Positions 1 through 8,084 are shown, counted from the first letter of the stretch. The stretch: 35,779 nt of DNA from an uncultured Erysipelothrix sp. (GCA_947631935.1 CANRNG010000009.1:1-35779); one strand, 5' to 3'. The notes: generated by a model from the letters alone, not told the origin. Made by a program: numbers and translations.

Positions 1-28
1 ATAGAAAACCTTGAGATAAAACAAGACC

Positions 29-374
29 TCAATCCATCTTTAGAATGTGATCTGAGACCGTCTCAACACTAGTGCGATGCGATGTGATAAGAATGGTTCT
101 CTTCCCTCTTTCATTTTTTAAACTGTTTAGAATAATCGCTTCATTCAAACTATCTAAATTACTGGTAGGTTCATCTAAAATCCATATATATCTTCAAGGC
201 GACTGCTACAACTTGAATACTGATTAATATAAAAGAGAAATCACCTACTATAACAGAACCCAAAGTGAGTAAAAAGACTAAGTTACAAAGTAAACTTAGC
301 CATTGATTGAGAACCACCTTGAAAATCATTTTCTTGGATTGGGGTACTAAATTTAACAATCGCGTATCAATCAC
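29..374 (-). pseudogene. CydD-like ABC exporter gene, internally deleted remnant
   Basis: Two pieces of one permease-ATPase fusion are joined out of frame. The 5' piece starts at a GTG at 374 and encodes the N-terminus with two hydrophobic segments (residues about 20-60), resembling the first membrane helices of CydC/CydD-type exporters. It ends in VALKIY and stops a few codons later. The 3' piece, in another frame (about 191 down to 29), reads WILDEPTSNLD (Walker B and D-loop) and then TILITSHR (H-loop), and stops at 29-31. The P-loop, Q-loop, signature motif and helices 3-6 are missing, about 450 residues by comparison with the family's usual 550-570. The join falls in an ATATATAT run (184-191), which suggests deletion at microhomology. 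The GTG overlaps the stop of the upstream DUF454 gene by 8 bases, so the intact gene was probably translationally coupled to it. It cannot encode a working transporter as read. Confidence 0.8.
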
Positions 375-741
375 GTTCCCACTCCTCCAATGTATCCATA
401 AAGAATCTAAAATAAATATGTTTAACCAAGATGACGACCATCAGAAAAATTCTGAAAAACCAATTATCAACGATGATGATTGGAATCATAATCATGGATG
501 TTGCGGTCCAAAGAATTTTATTTTTACTGCTTTGCGTCATGGCATGATGTTTTTGAAAAGGTTCCAAATGTTCCTTATATATTTTTAATGATTTAATATA
601 ATTCGTTAATTTTTCTGAACTGCGCATCGCAAAAAAGACAGTCAAAAAAATAAAGGGCGTCGCAGGTAAACCAGGAATGGCTACACCCACAAAAGATAAC
701 CCTAGAAAAAAAATAGATAAGCACCCATACATAATTTTCAT
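367..741 (-). CDS. DUF454 (YbaN-type) small membrane protein
   Basis: This is a 124-residue membrane protein. The N-terminal stretch FLGLSFVGVAIPGLPATPFIFL (residues about 9-30) has the G-x-x-G-x-x-x-P-x-L-P-x-T-P signature of the DUF454/YbaN family. A second hydrophobic region lies near residues 78-106, and the C-terminus is acidic (EEWERD). I chose the ATG at 741 because GGTG sits six bases upstream (747-753); a longer reading from 774 has no ribosome site. The biochemical function of DUF454 is unknown. Members are often found beside cytochrome-bd-type ABC exporters, and here the downstream overlapping gene is the remnant of one. With its partner destroyed, this gene may be losing its purpose. 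Confidence 0.8.
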   Translation of the reverse strand: MKIMYGCLSIFFLGLSFVGVAIPGLPATPFIFLTVFFAMRSSEKLTNYIKSLKIYKEHLEPFQKHHAMTQSSKNKILWTATSMIMIPIIIVDNWFFRIFLMVVILVKHIYFRFFMDTLEEWERD

Positions 742-757
742 TTTATCACCTTGTTTT

Positions 758-766
758 ATTATAGCA
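758..766 (-). promoter_or_regulatory. Extended -10 promoter for DUF454/ABC unit
   Basis: On the minus strand TATAAT (758-763) is preceded by TGC, giving the extended -10 form TGnTATAAT. It lies about 17 bases upstream of the DUF454 start and in the short gap after the YdjC stop. No good -35 is seen at 17 bp, which is usual for extended -10 promoters. Confidence 0.5.
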
Positions 767-790
767 TGAAACAAAGTTGACGCTTCAACA

Positions 791-1522
791 TTATTTCAAA
801 TGGATATAGGAGTAATTAACCAGTTCAATCTCATGTTCATCTAGAAAGGATTTCAACTCATCCATGCAAAGAATATCAAGTTCACGTTGACGCATGTCAT
901 GATAAGAAGAAATTTCTTGTAAAAATGAATCATCTTTATATCCCGGATGCACCATGAGTTCCAGCAATCCCTTTTCATTTAAAACTACGTCTTTAATGTA
1001 CTCCAAGGCCACCCCTTCATTGTAAAAACCAAAAGCGGTTTTGATACCAAAAGGAAAATTGTCATGAATGGAACGTAAAGGCAATTTATACTCCTTAGAT
1101 AGCCGGGTTGCTACAGGGTATAGTTTCTTATGCATATGAACATGGTGATGTGAATCAATATGCGTCAACTTAAAATGATTCAACAAATAATTCAGTTGGG
1201 CTTTCCATTCTTGGTAAATAACCTCAACATCAATCTCATCAATATCATCCAATATATTTACTCTAAAGTTCCCCAAAGGATCCGTAAGAGATTTCGACGC
1301 ATCCAAGAGTGGTTTACGCAAAGTCAATACAAGATGTGCACCCACCCCCAACTTTGGATTTTGTTTAGAAAGTTCAACTGCATCTTCCAAAAGCTTTGGA
1401 TCACAATTCCCTAAAATGGTAGTGGATGTGACGATTCCTTTTTGGTGTGCCTCAATGATGGCACGATTAATATCACTTGTTAAACCAAAATCATCAGCAT
1501 TCACTATTAATCTTTTTATCAT
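791..1522 (-). CDS. YdjC/ChbG-family carbohydrate deacetylase
   Basis: A 243-residue cytoplasmic protein of the YdjC/ChbG family, metal-dependent deacetylases acting on N-acetylated sugars such as diacetylchitobiose. The metal and catalytic motifs are visible: NADDFGL near the N-terminus, HIDSHHHVHMH in the middle (the two metal histidines), and MVHPGY near the C-terminus. The length fits the family. I chose the ATG at 1522, which follows GAGGAG by ten bases; a GTG at 1540 lies inside the previous gene. It begins four bases after the stop of the EAL-domain gene, so it is the last gene of that operon. The true substrate cannot be read from the sequence, and no chitobiose or cellobiose transport genes lie nearby. 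Confidence 0.85.
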   Translation of the reverse strand: MIKRLIVNADDFGLTSDINRAIIEAHQKGIVTSTTILGNCDPKLLEDAVELSKQNPKLGVGAHLVLTLRKPLLDASKSLTDPLGNFRVNILDDIDEIDVEVIYQEWKAQLNYLLNHFKLTHIDSHHHVHMHKKLYPVATRLSKEYKLPLRSIHDNFPFGIKTAFGFYNEGVALEYIKDVVLNEKGLLELMVHPGYKDDSFLQEISSYHDMRQRELDILCMDELKSFLDEHEIELVNYSYIHLK

Positions 1523-1526
1523 AATT

Positions 1527-3767
1527 TCACGACTCCTCACGCTTATCTTTGTTTAATTTATGAATGTATTTTATAGCATCCTTAGGCTTCAATGATCGAC
1601 TGTAATAGTAACCTTGAATGACGAAACAACCACTGTCTACCAACCAATTCAATTGATCTTGCGTTTCAACACCCTCAGCAATCATTCTCATACCAATATT
1701 ATGACCCATTTGAATAATCTGAGTAATAAAGCGATTATCTTTACCAATATCATCCACAAAGGATTTATCAATTTTCAAGATATCCAAATCCAAATTACGC
1801 AATCGAGTCAAGGAAGAATAGCCGCGGCCATAGTCATCCAACGAGAAGGTAGCACCCAGCGTTTGAAGCCGCTTAATACGATTGACCAAGACTTCAGATT
1901 CCTTATCAATTTGCGTTTCAGTAATCTCAAAACCCAAAAGGTTAGGATCCACCCCTTCATATTCAAGCATACTTAAAACATTATGTACAAATCCCTTACT
2001 TTCAACAATTGAAGTAGAAACATTCATAGACACTTTTATATTAAAATATCCTGCCTCTGTTAACTTATTAATGAACTTTAATACCTCGACTAAAACCCAG
2101 CTACTCAACGCAACATTAAAATCTGTTTTCTCAACAATTGAAAAAATAATATCAGGCGGAATATAGCCCAATTCAGGATGATTCCATCGCGTTAAAGCCT
2201 CAAAACCAACTACTGTATTCTCTCTTGCGTCTACCTGTGGCTGAAACTCCATATGTAGTTCTTGACCAAAACCCGTTGCACTCAAGCGACGCAACGATTG
2301 TTCCAATTTTTGCAGCAAAACAATATCATCCTGAATATCTTTATCCATAATCATATAGCGCCCTTCCCTATCATCTTTCAAGGTAACAACCGCTAAATCA
2401 ATCGATCTCAATATATCATCATAGGTTTTAAAAGCCACATCATATTCAATAATACCGATCTTTAAATCCAAATCAGTATCCAAATCTTCAAATATATTAT
2501 TAATTGTACGAATCATATCTTCAACACTTTGAGAACGATATATAAGCACAAAGGTATCTTCAGCATACCGGTAATAACTGCTACCGTGTGCATGTCGTCT
2601 TATTGAATAAGAGAACATTCGAATTCGTTTCTTAATATCGTCGATATCCAAAACCAATTCCAATCGTTTTAGATTCCGAATCACTAAAACCATAATTTTA
2701 GAATCCTTATTTACTTTACTATAATCAACATTAACCAAACGACTGATCAAATATTCCCGATTGTTGAAATCAGTCTCAACATCTTTATAAGCAATATCAT
2801 GGATCTTTTGATCACGACCATAAAGAATGGATAGTAAGATCCCTAAGATTAGAAATATACCCACAAAAACAGTCAAAATGGTTAGCGTTGACGCATTCAC
2901 AAACTGTTCCGTTTCAGCCAAAGAATAGGTCACAAAGAAAGTTCCTGCAGTTTTACCATTAATTTCAATGGGAACATAAATTTCAAGAACGGGTTCACCA
3001 TTCAAAGTTGTGATTAACTCCAAACTTTCTTTTTTCATGATACGACTCCACTGTTGTGTTGCAAGAAACGATGGATTATACTTTTCGCCATACATTTGGG
3101 ACTCTGTATCGGAACGAATATACACAAAGACAGCCCGAATACGCGTATCTTGAGATATTTGAGCCAAATGACGATCAAAGGAAAAATCCGAGGTAATTTC
3201 TGTGATCTTATCCGCGTTAATCGCCAATTGAACAACAGAGTCATCAGGGGCTTTCAAGTATACAAAGAAATAATCATCTTCAGAATAAACATCTTTTCTA
3301 ATATCTTCGAAAAAATAATCAACATTATTATTCAACAAAAGCCAAACAGCGTGATCATCATCCATAATTTTGCCTTCATAGCCATCTGAACTATAGATAA
3401 TAACACCCTCTGGAGAAAACCAATTGATTTCATCAATACTATAATGTAATGCAATTTCTTCTAACTTATCCCTATCTTCAGGCGTAGTTTCATTAATGAT
3501 CTCTTCACCAGCCATTTCCGAAATATTCCCCAGCACATCTTTGATTTCAGTCACAGATTTGTTGATCATCGATATCGTAAACTGATTCATCTTCGACATC
3601 GTAACGGCCTCGTTAATCATTTGGTCATACAGATGATTGCTCAAATTCTTCGAAAAAATAAAACCCACTGAAAAAAATAACACACCAAATACTGTTGCGA
3701 CAATGGCATAATATTTCCACGAAAAATATTGATTCCTTCTCTTTTTTACCATATTTTTACAGCTCAT
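1527..3767 (-). CDS. Membrane c-di-GMP phosphodiesterase (sensor, degenerate GGDEF, EAL)
   Basis: About 746 residues. Order: TM helix near residues 20-40; extracellular sensor of about 250 residues, probably Cache-type; second TM near 290-315; GGDEF-like domain; EAL domain. The GGDEF site reads YRYAEDTF, so diguanylate cyclase activity should be lost; the domain may still bind GTP or be structural. The EAL domain keeps its active-site signatures: FEALTRW, NVSTSIVES, EITET, SLDDYGRGYSSL, LKIDKSF, AEGVET and QGYYYS. It should therefore hydrolyse c-di-GMP in response to an external signal. The start is uncertain: the ATG at 3767 overlaps the stop of the upstream YlxP gene, a TTG at 3785 and an ATG at 3752 are alternatives, and none has a good ribosome site, suggesting coupled translation. 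No cyclase or c-di-GMP effector is seen in the window. Confidence 0.88.
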   Translation of the reverse strand: MSCKNMVKKRRNQYFSWKYYAIVATVFGVLFFSVGFIFSKNLSNHLYDQMINEAVTMSKMNQFTISMINKSVTEIKDVLGNISEMAGEEIINETTPEDRDKLEEIALHYSIDEINWFSPEGVIIYSSDGYEGKIMDDDHAVWLLLNNNVDYFFEDIRKDVYSEDDYFFVYLKAPDDSVVQLAINADKITEITSDFSFDRHLAQISQDTRIRAVFVYIRSDTESQMYGEKYNPSFLATQQWSRIMKKESLELITTLNGEPVLEIYVPIEINGKTAGTFFVTYSLAETEQFVNASTLTILTVFVGIFLILGILLSILYGRDQKIHDIAYKDVETDFNNREYLISRLVNVDYSKVNKDSKIMVLVIRNLKRLELVLDIDDIKKRIRMFSYSIRRHAHGSSYYRYAEDTFVLIYRSQSVEDMIRTINNIFEDLDTDLDLKIGIIEYDVAFKTYDDILRSIDLAVVTLKDDREGRYMIMDKDIQDDIVLLQKLEQSLRRLSATGFGQELHMEFQPQVDARENTVVGFEALTRWNHPELGYIPPDIIFSIVEKTDFNVALSSWVLVEVLKFINKLTEAGYFNIKVSMNVSTSIVESKGFVHNVLSMLEYEGVDPNLLGFEITETQIDKESEVLVNRIKRLQTLGATFSLDDYGRGYSSLTRLRNLDLDILKIDKSFVDDIGKDNRFITQIIQMGHNIGMRMIAEGVETQDQLNWLVDSGCFVIQGYYYSRSLKPKDAIKYIHKLNKDKREES

Positions 3768-4035
3768 TTCTGTCGTATCTGACAATTATTAATTGAGGGT
3801 TTAATTCAATCATGCTCACGATTTCATCCATTGACTTTTCCAAATATTTCTTTGAATTCCCAACCGCCACAAATTGAAGTATTGTAAATTTTAAATCATC
3901 CAGATTTCCTGATTCAATACAAGAGACATTGAATCGTTTTCTGATCTTTTGAAGCAGTCCTTTAAGGATGTTTCTTTTCTCCTTAAGACTACTCACATAC
4001 ACCAACTTAATTTCAACATTTATATAAAGGATCAT
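3757..4035 (-). CDS. DUF503/YlxP family protein
   Basis: A 92-residue protein matching the DUF503 (YlxP) family. The hallmark SLKEKRNILKGLLQKIRKRF occupies residues 16-35 and is followed by the NVSCIE strand. The family adopts a small ferredoxin-like fold and is often encoded beside rbfA/infB, although that context is absent here. Function is unknown. The start ATG overlaps the stop of the upstream gene (ATGA, 4032-4035), and its own stop overlaps the start region of the EAL gene, so it is the middle gene of a tightly coupled operon. Confidence 0.8.
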   Translation of the reverse strand: MILYINVEIKLVYVSSLKEKRNILKGLLQKIRKRFNVSCIESGNLDDLKFTILQFVAVGNSKKYLEKSMDEIVSMIELNPQLIIVRYDRNEL

Positions 4036-4469
4036 AGGTACTCAAGACCCACAATTTTAATTGCAGATATTTGCGGGGGTAAAGATCTTGTCATCATACC
4101 ATTATAGATGATATAAACACTCCTATCTAAACCCAACAAATCCAGTGATCCTTCATGATGCACCCAAACCACTCCCCAGTTCTCTGTTTCTAATACTAAA
4201 GGGGGGGCAACATTCTTTAAAATTCCTTTCATAATATGCTGTTTTTTTTCTTCGATTATTTCATACGTAATGACTTGTAGTAAAGGGGGTATTGATAAGG
4301 TCATGATCCCTGTAGTCTCAAACTCCAGATAATCTCCCACTTCAAAAAGATGATCAAATTCAAAATTAAGAATCACAATTCCCATAGATGGTTCTTGGTC
4401 TATATAGACCCATATACATTGACTGGATTTAACTTCCAATACATAACCTCTAAACTTTTGATTTATCAT
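4032..4469 (-). CDS. Small protein with two similar OB-fold-like halves
   Basis: A 145-residue protein with no signal peptide or membrane helix. I do not recognise it as a whole. It looks like an internal duplication. The first half ends GIMTLSIPPLLQVITYEII and the second ends GMMTRSLPPQISAIKIVGL, each preceded by a Gly/Asp turn and a hydrophobic strand (DYLEFETT, RSVYIIYN). The pattern G-x-x-x-x-S-x-P-P-Q-x-x-A-x-K-I resembles the C-terminal strand of DUF3221 OB-fold proteins of Bacillus, but those are normally exported and single-domain. It is the first gene of the operon, with AGAGGT upstream of its ATG and an extended -10 promoter. The link to c-di-GMP turnover is inferred from position only. 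Confidence 0.6.
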   Translation of the reverse strand: MINQKFRGYVLEVKSSQCIWVYIDQEPSMGIVILNFEFDHLFEVGDYLEFETTGIMTLSIPPLLQVITYEIIEEKKQHIMKGILKNVAPPLVLETENWGVVWVHHEGSLDLLGLDRSVYIIYNGMMTRSLPPQISAIKIVGLEYL

Positions 4470-4487
4470 AGCGTACCTCTTATCCTA

Positions 4488-4496
4488 ATTTTAACA
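4488..4496 (-). promoter_or_regulatory. Extended -10 promoter of the OB-fold/YlxP/EAL operon
   Basis: The minus strand reads TGTTAAAAT (4488-4496), an extended -10 with TAAAAT. It is about 20 bases upstream of the start at 4469, with AGAGGT in between. No clear -35 is seen. Confidence 0.4.
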
Positions 4497-4523
4497 TAAA
4501 TTTTACAAGAGTTATGATATAAA

Positions 4524-5750
4524 CTATATGTTTTGGTTATAAATTGGCTTTATATGTATCCTATTTCTATAAATTACGAGAAATGTCAGCATCAAGGTGA
4601 CCATATTGCCAAATAAAATGAGTTGCGGTGCACTCACAAAACTACCCAAAGCACCCCAAATCAATTGACCCAAGATCATACCACTCATGGTCATCATTTG
4701 GAATGTACCATTAAAACGACCCCGAATATGATTTGGAACATAGGATTGGGTGGAAGAAATTCGAATATTAAATGAAGTTACCGCAAAGAAACCAGTCATA
4801 AAATTGGTGACCAACATCAAGGGAAAAGGTAAAAACAGGGTAAACCCTTGGGTAAAAGTGATGATAATATAGACTGCCATGGCAATCTTAAATTTATGAT
4901 GGTTGGGTAGCTTAATTCGATAATGAATAAAGCCACCAATAAAGCGACCCAAAACATTGGCCGAACTCACATAGGTAAATAAGGTATAGCCCAATTTGGG
5001 ATTCGCTTTAAAATACGGCATCTCCAAAGCTTGTGAAACGGATCCTTGAAAAAGTGAGTTGATAAAGAAGTAAGTGGTGATGGCCAATAGACCAGGATTG
5101 TTGAATATGTATTGAATACCTGATTTGAATTCTTTTGAAAAATCTTCAAATTTAGAGATCTTAACTTGACCCGTCAGGTGTGATTCTTCTCTACTTAAAA
5201 AAGTCTCAAAAATACCCGCAACAAAAAACATAAATGCATTGAAGACAAACAAAACATCCAAGCCAATATGCGTATACGCAAAAGAGGCTACCGGTGTCAT
5301 GAGAGCAGCAAAAGGATAAATCATGGATGAAATAGAATAGGCTTTAGAGAAATTCCCTTTGGTGATATAAGTTGGATACAAACTATCATAAGCCACCGCA
5401 TAGATACTATCGATGGTCCCAATGGTAAATGCCAAAATCAGGAATAAAGGAAAGGTAAGGTAATTCAGTTTCAAACTGAAAAAGATCAGTAAGTAAATAA
5501 AAGCCGACAAGAAATCAAGTGTATAAATTACTTTCACCCTGGAAAAACGATCTAAAAAAGTACCTGCTATTCCCGGAACCAAAAGCTTGGGTAATGAATT
5601 TACCGCCAAGTAAACTGAAAAAGCAAAACTGGAGTCCATCATTTCCAATATAAGTACCCCCAAAGCAAACCCCGCAATCGCATTTCCAAGCATTGAAACC
5701 ACCGTTCCAAGCGTGATAATCGTAAAATCTCGTGTCCAAAGTTTCTGCAT
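4524..5750 (-). CDS. MFS transporter (exporter-type), copy 1
   Basis: A 408-residue major facilitator with about 12 hydrophobic segments. The loop after TM2 reads GTFLDRFSRVKVI, the MFS motif-A region (G-x-x-x-D-R-x-x-R). A second half-repeat reads GRFIGGFIHYRIKLP and RGRFNGTFQMM. The overall look is that of drug/siderophore-exporter-like MFS_3 or MFS_1 proteins. The ATG at 5750 follows AGGTGAGG by seven bases. It is a paralogue of the transporter at 8085-9311: both open with LWT-(R/K)-(D/N)-(F/Y) and share the same motif-A layout. It has its own promoter downstream of the murE/cofE terminator, so it is a separate transcript. The substrate is unknown. Confidence 0.85.
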   Translation of the reverse strand: MQKLWTRDFTIITLGTVVSMLGNAIAGFALGVLILEMMDSSFAFSVYLAVNSLPKLLVPGIAGTFLDRFSRVKVIYTLDFLSAFIYLLIFFSLKLNYLTFPLFLILAFTIGTIDSIYAVAYDSLYPTYITKGNFSKAYSISSMIYPFAALMTPVASFAYTHIGLDVLFVFNAFMFFVAGIFETFLSREESHLTGQVKISKFEDFSKEFKSGIQYIFNNPGLLAITTYFFINSLFQGSVSQALEMPYFKANPKLGYTLFTYVSSANVLGRFIGGFIHYRIKLPNHHKFKIAMAVYIIITFTQGFTLFLPFPLMLVTNFMTGFFAVTSFNIRISSTQSYVPNHIRGRFNGTFQMMTMSGMILGQLIWGALGSFVSAPQLILFGNMVTLMLTFLVIYRNRIHIKPIYNQNI

Positions 5751-5781
5751 TTTATTACCTCACCTTTTTAATATCTAATCT

Positions 5782-5790
5782 ATTTTAGCA
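5782..5790 (-). promoter_or_regulatory. Extended -10 promoter for MFS copy 1
   Basis: The minus strand reads TGCTAAAAT (5782-5790), an extended -10, about 30 bases upstream of the start at 5750 and just beyond the terminator of the preceding operon. Confidence 0.45.
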
Positions 5791-5810
5791 TGGATATGCT
5801 CAAAAAAAAC

Positions 5811-5841
5811 CTTTAAAAAAGGTTGGCATTGCCTAACCTTT
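5811..5841 (-). terminator. Rho-independent terminator of murE/cofE operon
   Basis: On the minus strand AAAGGTT, a bulged A, GGC, an AAT loop and GCCAACCTTT form a hairpin followed by a T run. The hairpin begins inside the last codons of the CofE-like gene and includes its TAG stop. Confidence 0.8.
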
Positions 5842-6531
5842 CTTTCTAATTATTCCAATGGGTGTACCTTGCGCATCTTGACCCAATGGATTGTCTTTTA
5901 AAATCGCCAAAACACGATTCACATCCATCACATCACTACTACCCAAGATATTGCCACCCAAATCATTGATATCTACAATCGTGACAATCACATCTTTTTT
6001 TAAGACCTGCTTAATTTCCTTTGCGACTTTTTCTGGTTGATCTGGCCCCAATACAACATAGGTATTAAAGGGAGGCATGGTGCCAGACGTTGGCCCATCA
6101 ATGGCGCGCGCTTTACTACCCGCCACACGATAGAAGTCACCTTTACGACCCACCAATTTTCCAAGCACACTCACAAACGCTGCGAATATAATGCGCGGTG
6201 TACCACACTCTCTTAAAGCCATCTCCATGGTTTCAGGAATCCCCAAACCAATACCATGAGGTGTTTTGGTGACATAGTTAGATAACCACTTTGCCAAAGG
6301 TCGGGCTTCAACATCTTTAATTGGATAGGCACGACCTTGAGAAATTGCGACAATCTTCTCGGTGATAAATAAAATATCCCCTGATTCTAGATAAGGCGGC
6401 ACATATTCCTTCATGACCGCCAAAAGATCATCATTGGGCATAACCACATGGGTTTTAATTGGAATTCTTAAATAAGTTTCACTTCCAATATTCACTTCTA
6501 AACTCTTATTTTCATTGGCCTGTATTTTCAT
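5833..6531 (-). CDS. Divergent CofE-like (F420-0:gamma-glutamyl ligase fold) protein
   Basis: A 232-residue cytoplasmic protein. The region GDILFITEKIVAISQGR (residues 51-67) matches the conserved early strand of the F420_ligase (CofE) fold. In CofE this fold adds glutamate by gamma-linkage to coenzyme F420. The canonical C-A-N-A-G-x-D-x-S-N segment is missing; in its place is GIGLGIPETMEMALRECG (93-110), then FYRVAGSKARAIDGPTSG (133-150). This marks a distinct subgroup common in Bacillota that lack F420. No F420 biosynthesis or F420-dependent enzyme is seen in the window. The gene overlaps the upstream MurE-like gene by four bases (ATGA), so the two are co-translated and probably act in one pathway. 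An amide-bond ligase acting on a glutamate- or peptide-bearing molecule is a reasonable inference; F420 is unlikely as substrate. Confidence 0.75.
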   Translation of the reverse strand: MKIQANENKSLEVNIGSETYLRIPIKTHVVMPNDDLLAVMKEYVPPYLESGDILFITEKIVAISQGRAYPIKDVEARPLAKWLSNYVTKTPHGIGLGIPETMEMALRECGTPRIIFAAFVSVLGKLVGRKGDFYRVAGSKARAIDGPTSGTMPPFNTYVVLGPDQPEKVAKEIKQVLKKDVIVTIVDINDLGGNILGSSDVMDVNRVLAILKDNPLGQDAQGTPIGIIRKKG

Positions 6532-7976
6532 ACGAACCCTCCATTCATCATTTTTGATAATATTTCTTTAACTGCGTTATCATCCCCCATCCAGTCTTCC
6601 TTACCTGTAGGACCGTGTTGGAAACGTTCATCCCCTTTACCCAAAACAACGACCGTATCATCATCTTTGGCAATCTCTAAAGCATACTGAATGGCTTCAT
6701 AACGTTTTTCAATAAAAACATAAGGGGTATTCTTAATAAATTCTGTCATTTCTGCTTTAATTTGTAAAATATCCTCAGTGCGTCTATCTTGTTCAGTAAT
6801 CACAATCAAATCACAGAATTGATCAGAGATTTGACCCATAATGGGACGCTTGGTTTTATCACGCCCACCTGCATTACCATAGACTGCAATCAGACGCCCC
6901 TTTGTGAGATCCCTTAAATAACGATAGATTTTTTCAAACCCATCCGGTGTGTGAGAATAATCCACAATTGCTCTAAATTTTTGGCCCTTATCAATCATAT
7001 TCACACGCCCCTTCACAATTGGAAGGTCTTTTAAGGTGTCAATAATGGCTGGCAATGGATAACCATTTTGGTGGACTGAAGCAATCACTTCCAATAAGTT
7101 ATAAACATTAAACTGTGCCAACATATTGGTTGTGATGGGATAAAGGACACCCTCATGGACTAAGGTAAATCTGGATTCGGTTTCACTCAGTTTTAAATCA
7201 ATTGCACGATAATCTGCCTCTTGATCAATGGCTACTGAAACTTTATTTTGGGTATAACCCGCATCATACAAACGATTCCCATAGGGATCATCAATATTGA
7301 TGACCATCGTTCCTTCTGGCTTCAATAAGTCAAATAAATGCTTCTTCGCTAAATAATAACTTTCCATATCTGGATGATAATCCAAATGTTCTAAAGATAA
7401 ATTCGTGAAGACCACCGTATCAAAGTCCAAAGTATCAACACGCTTCAAATCCAAGCCCTGGCTGGATATTTCTAAAGCCACATTCTTTACACCATGGTCC
7501 ACCATTTCACTTAAAATTTCATGCATTTCAACCACATCCGGTGTGGTTAAAGTAGGTTCTTTAATGACATCTTGATACTCAATGGAAATCGTACCCACAT
7601 ATCCTGTATCACTACCCAAACGATTTAAAACATGACGCAGGGTACTGGTAATCGTAGATTTACCATTGGTCCCCGTAACCCCATAAACATTTAAATGTTT
7701 GGATGGATATTGATAATAAACATCTGAAACACGTTCCAACTCATGATAAACATTTTCAACCTTTATATACTCAATATTATCTTTTTTAGTTACATCTTTC
7801 GAATGTACAATCGCAACCGCACCCTTATCAATGGCTGCATCAATATAATCATGACGATCCACACTGAAGCCCTCAATACAAAAAAAGAGCGCGCCCTTGA
7901 TGACATCACGAGAATCTGTTGTTAGTTTTTTTATATTGATATCTGAGTTGATATCGAAGAGTTCTCGAAGTAACAT
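6528..7976 (-). CDS. murE: MurE-like Mur ligase (UDP-MurNAc-peptide ligase family)
   Basis: A 482-residue three-domain Mur ligase. The P-loop GVTGTNGKST is at residues 99-108. The central domain has ALEISSQGL (usually S-S-H-A-L), FTNLSLEHLDYH and the carbamylated-lysine region YYLAKKHLF. The C-terminal domain has VDYSHTPDGFEK, GNAGGRDKTKRPIMG, ITEQDRRTED and GKGDERFQ. In ordinary MurE these last two read D-N-P-R (diaminopimelate-type) or D-N-P-A/N (lysine-type), and G-K-G-H-E or similar; here QDRR and GKGDE differ, so the third-residue specificity may be unusual. The ATG at 7976 follows AGGTGG by eight bases; a GTG at 7988 is less likely. It has its own extended -10 promoter and overlaps the CofE-like gene. 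Either an unusual cell-wall MurE or a specialised paralogue. Confidence 0.85.
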   Translation of the reverse strand: MLLRELFDINSDINIKKLTTDSRDVIKGALFFCIEGFSVDRHDYIDAAIDKGAVAIVHSKDVTKKDNIEYIKVENVYHELERVSDVYYQYPSKHLNVYGVTGTNGKSTITSTLRHVLNRLGSDTGYVGTISIEYQDVIKEPTLTTPDVVEMHEILSEMVDHGVKNVALEISSQGLDLKRVDTLDFDTVVFTNLSLEHLDYHPDMESYYLAKKHLFDLLKPEGTMVINIDDPYGNRLYDAGYTQNKVSVAIDQEADYRAIDLKLSETESRFTLVHEGVLYPITTNMLAQFNVYNLLEVIASVHQNGYPLPAIIDTLKDLPIVKGRVNMIDKGQKFRAIVDYSHTPDGFEKIYRYLRDLTKGRLIAVYGNAGGRDKTKRPIMGQISDQFCDLIVITEQDRRTEDILQIKAEMTEFIKNTPYVFIEKRYEAIQYALEIAKDDDTVVVLGKGDERFQHGPTGKEDWMGDDNAVKEILSKMMNGGFV

Positions 7977-8010
7977 CGATCCTTCCACCTTTCAAAATCA
8001 TTTCTTAAAT

Positions 8011-8019
8011 ATTATACCA
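8011..8019 (-). promoter_or_regulatory. Extended -10 promoter of murE/cofE operon
   Basis: The minus strand reads TGGTATAAT (8011-8019), a perfect extended -10, about 35 bases upstream of the murE-like start. The -35 region (TTGTGT nearby) is not at a good distance. Confidence 0.6.
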
Positions 8020-8084
8020 CTTTCAACACACAAACGCTTAAGTTTTTATGTGTCCATAATATAAAATGGGTTCCACACAGTACC

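Noticed and set aside
307-588. Open frame on the plus strand opposite the DUF454 gene
   Set aside because: No ribosome site, no recognisable domain, and it runs antisense to a gene with clear family motifs.
3054-3389. Plus-strand frame opposite the EAL protein
   Set aside because: Shadow of the sensor domain coding region; composition and lack of a start signal argue against a gene.
5833-6531. Coenzyme F420 biosynthesis
   Set aside because: Only a divergent CofE-fold protein is present, without the canonical motif or any other F420 gene.
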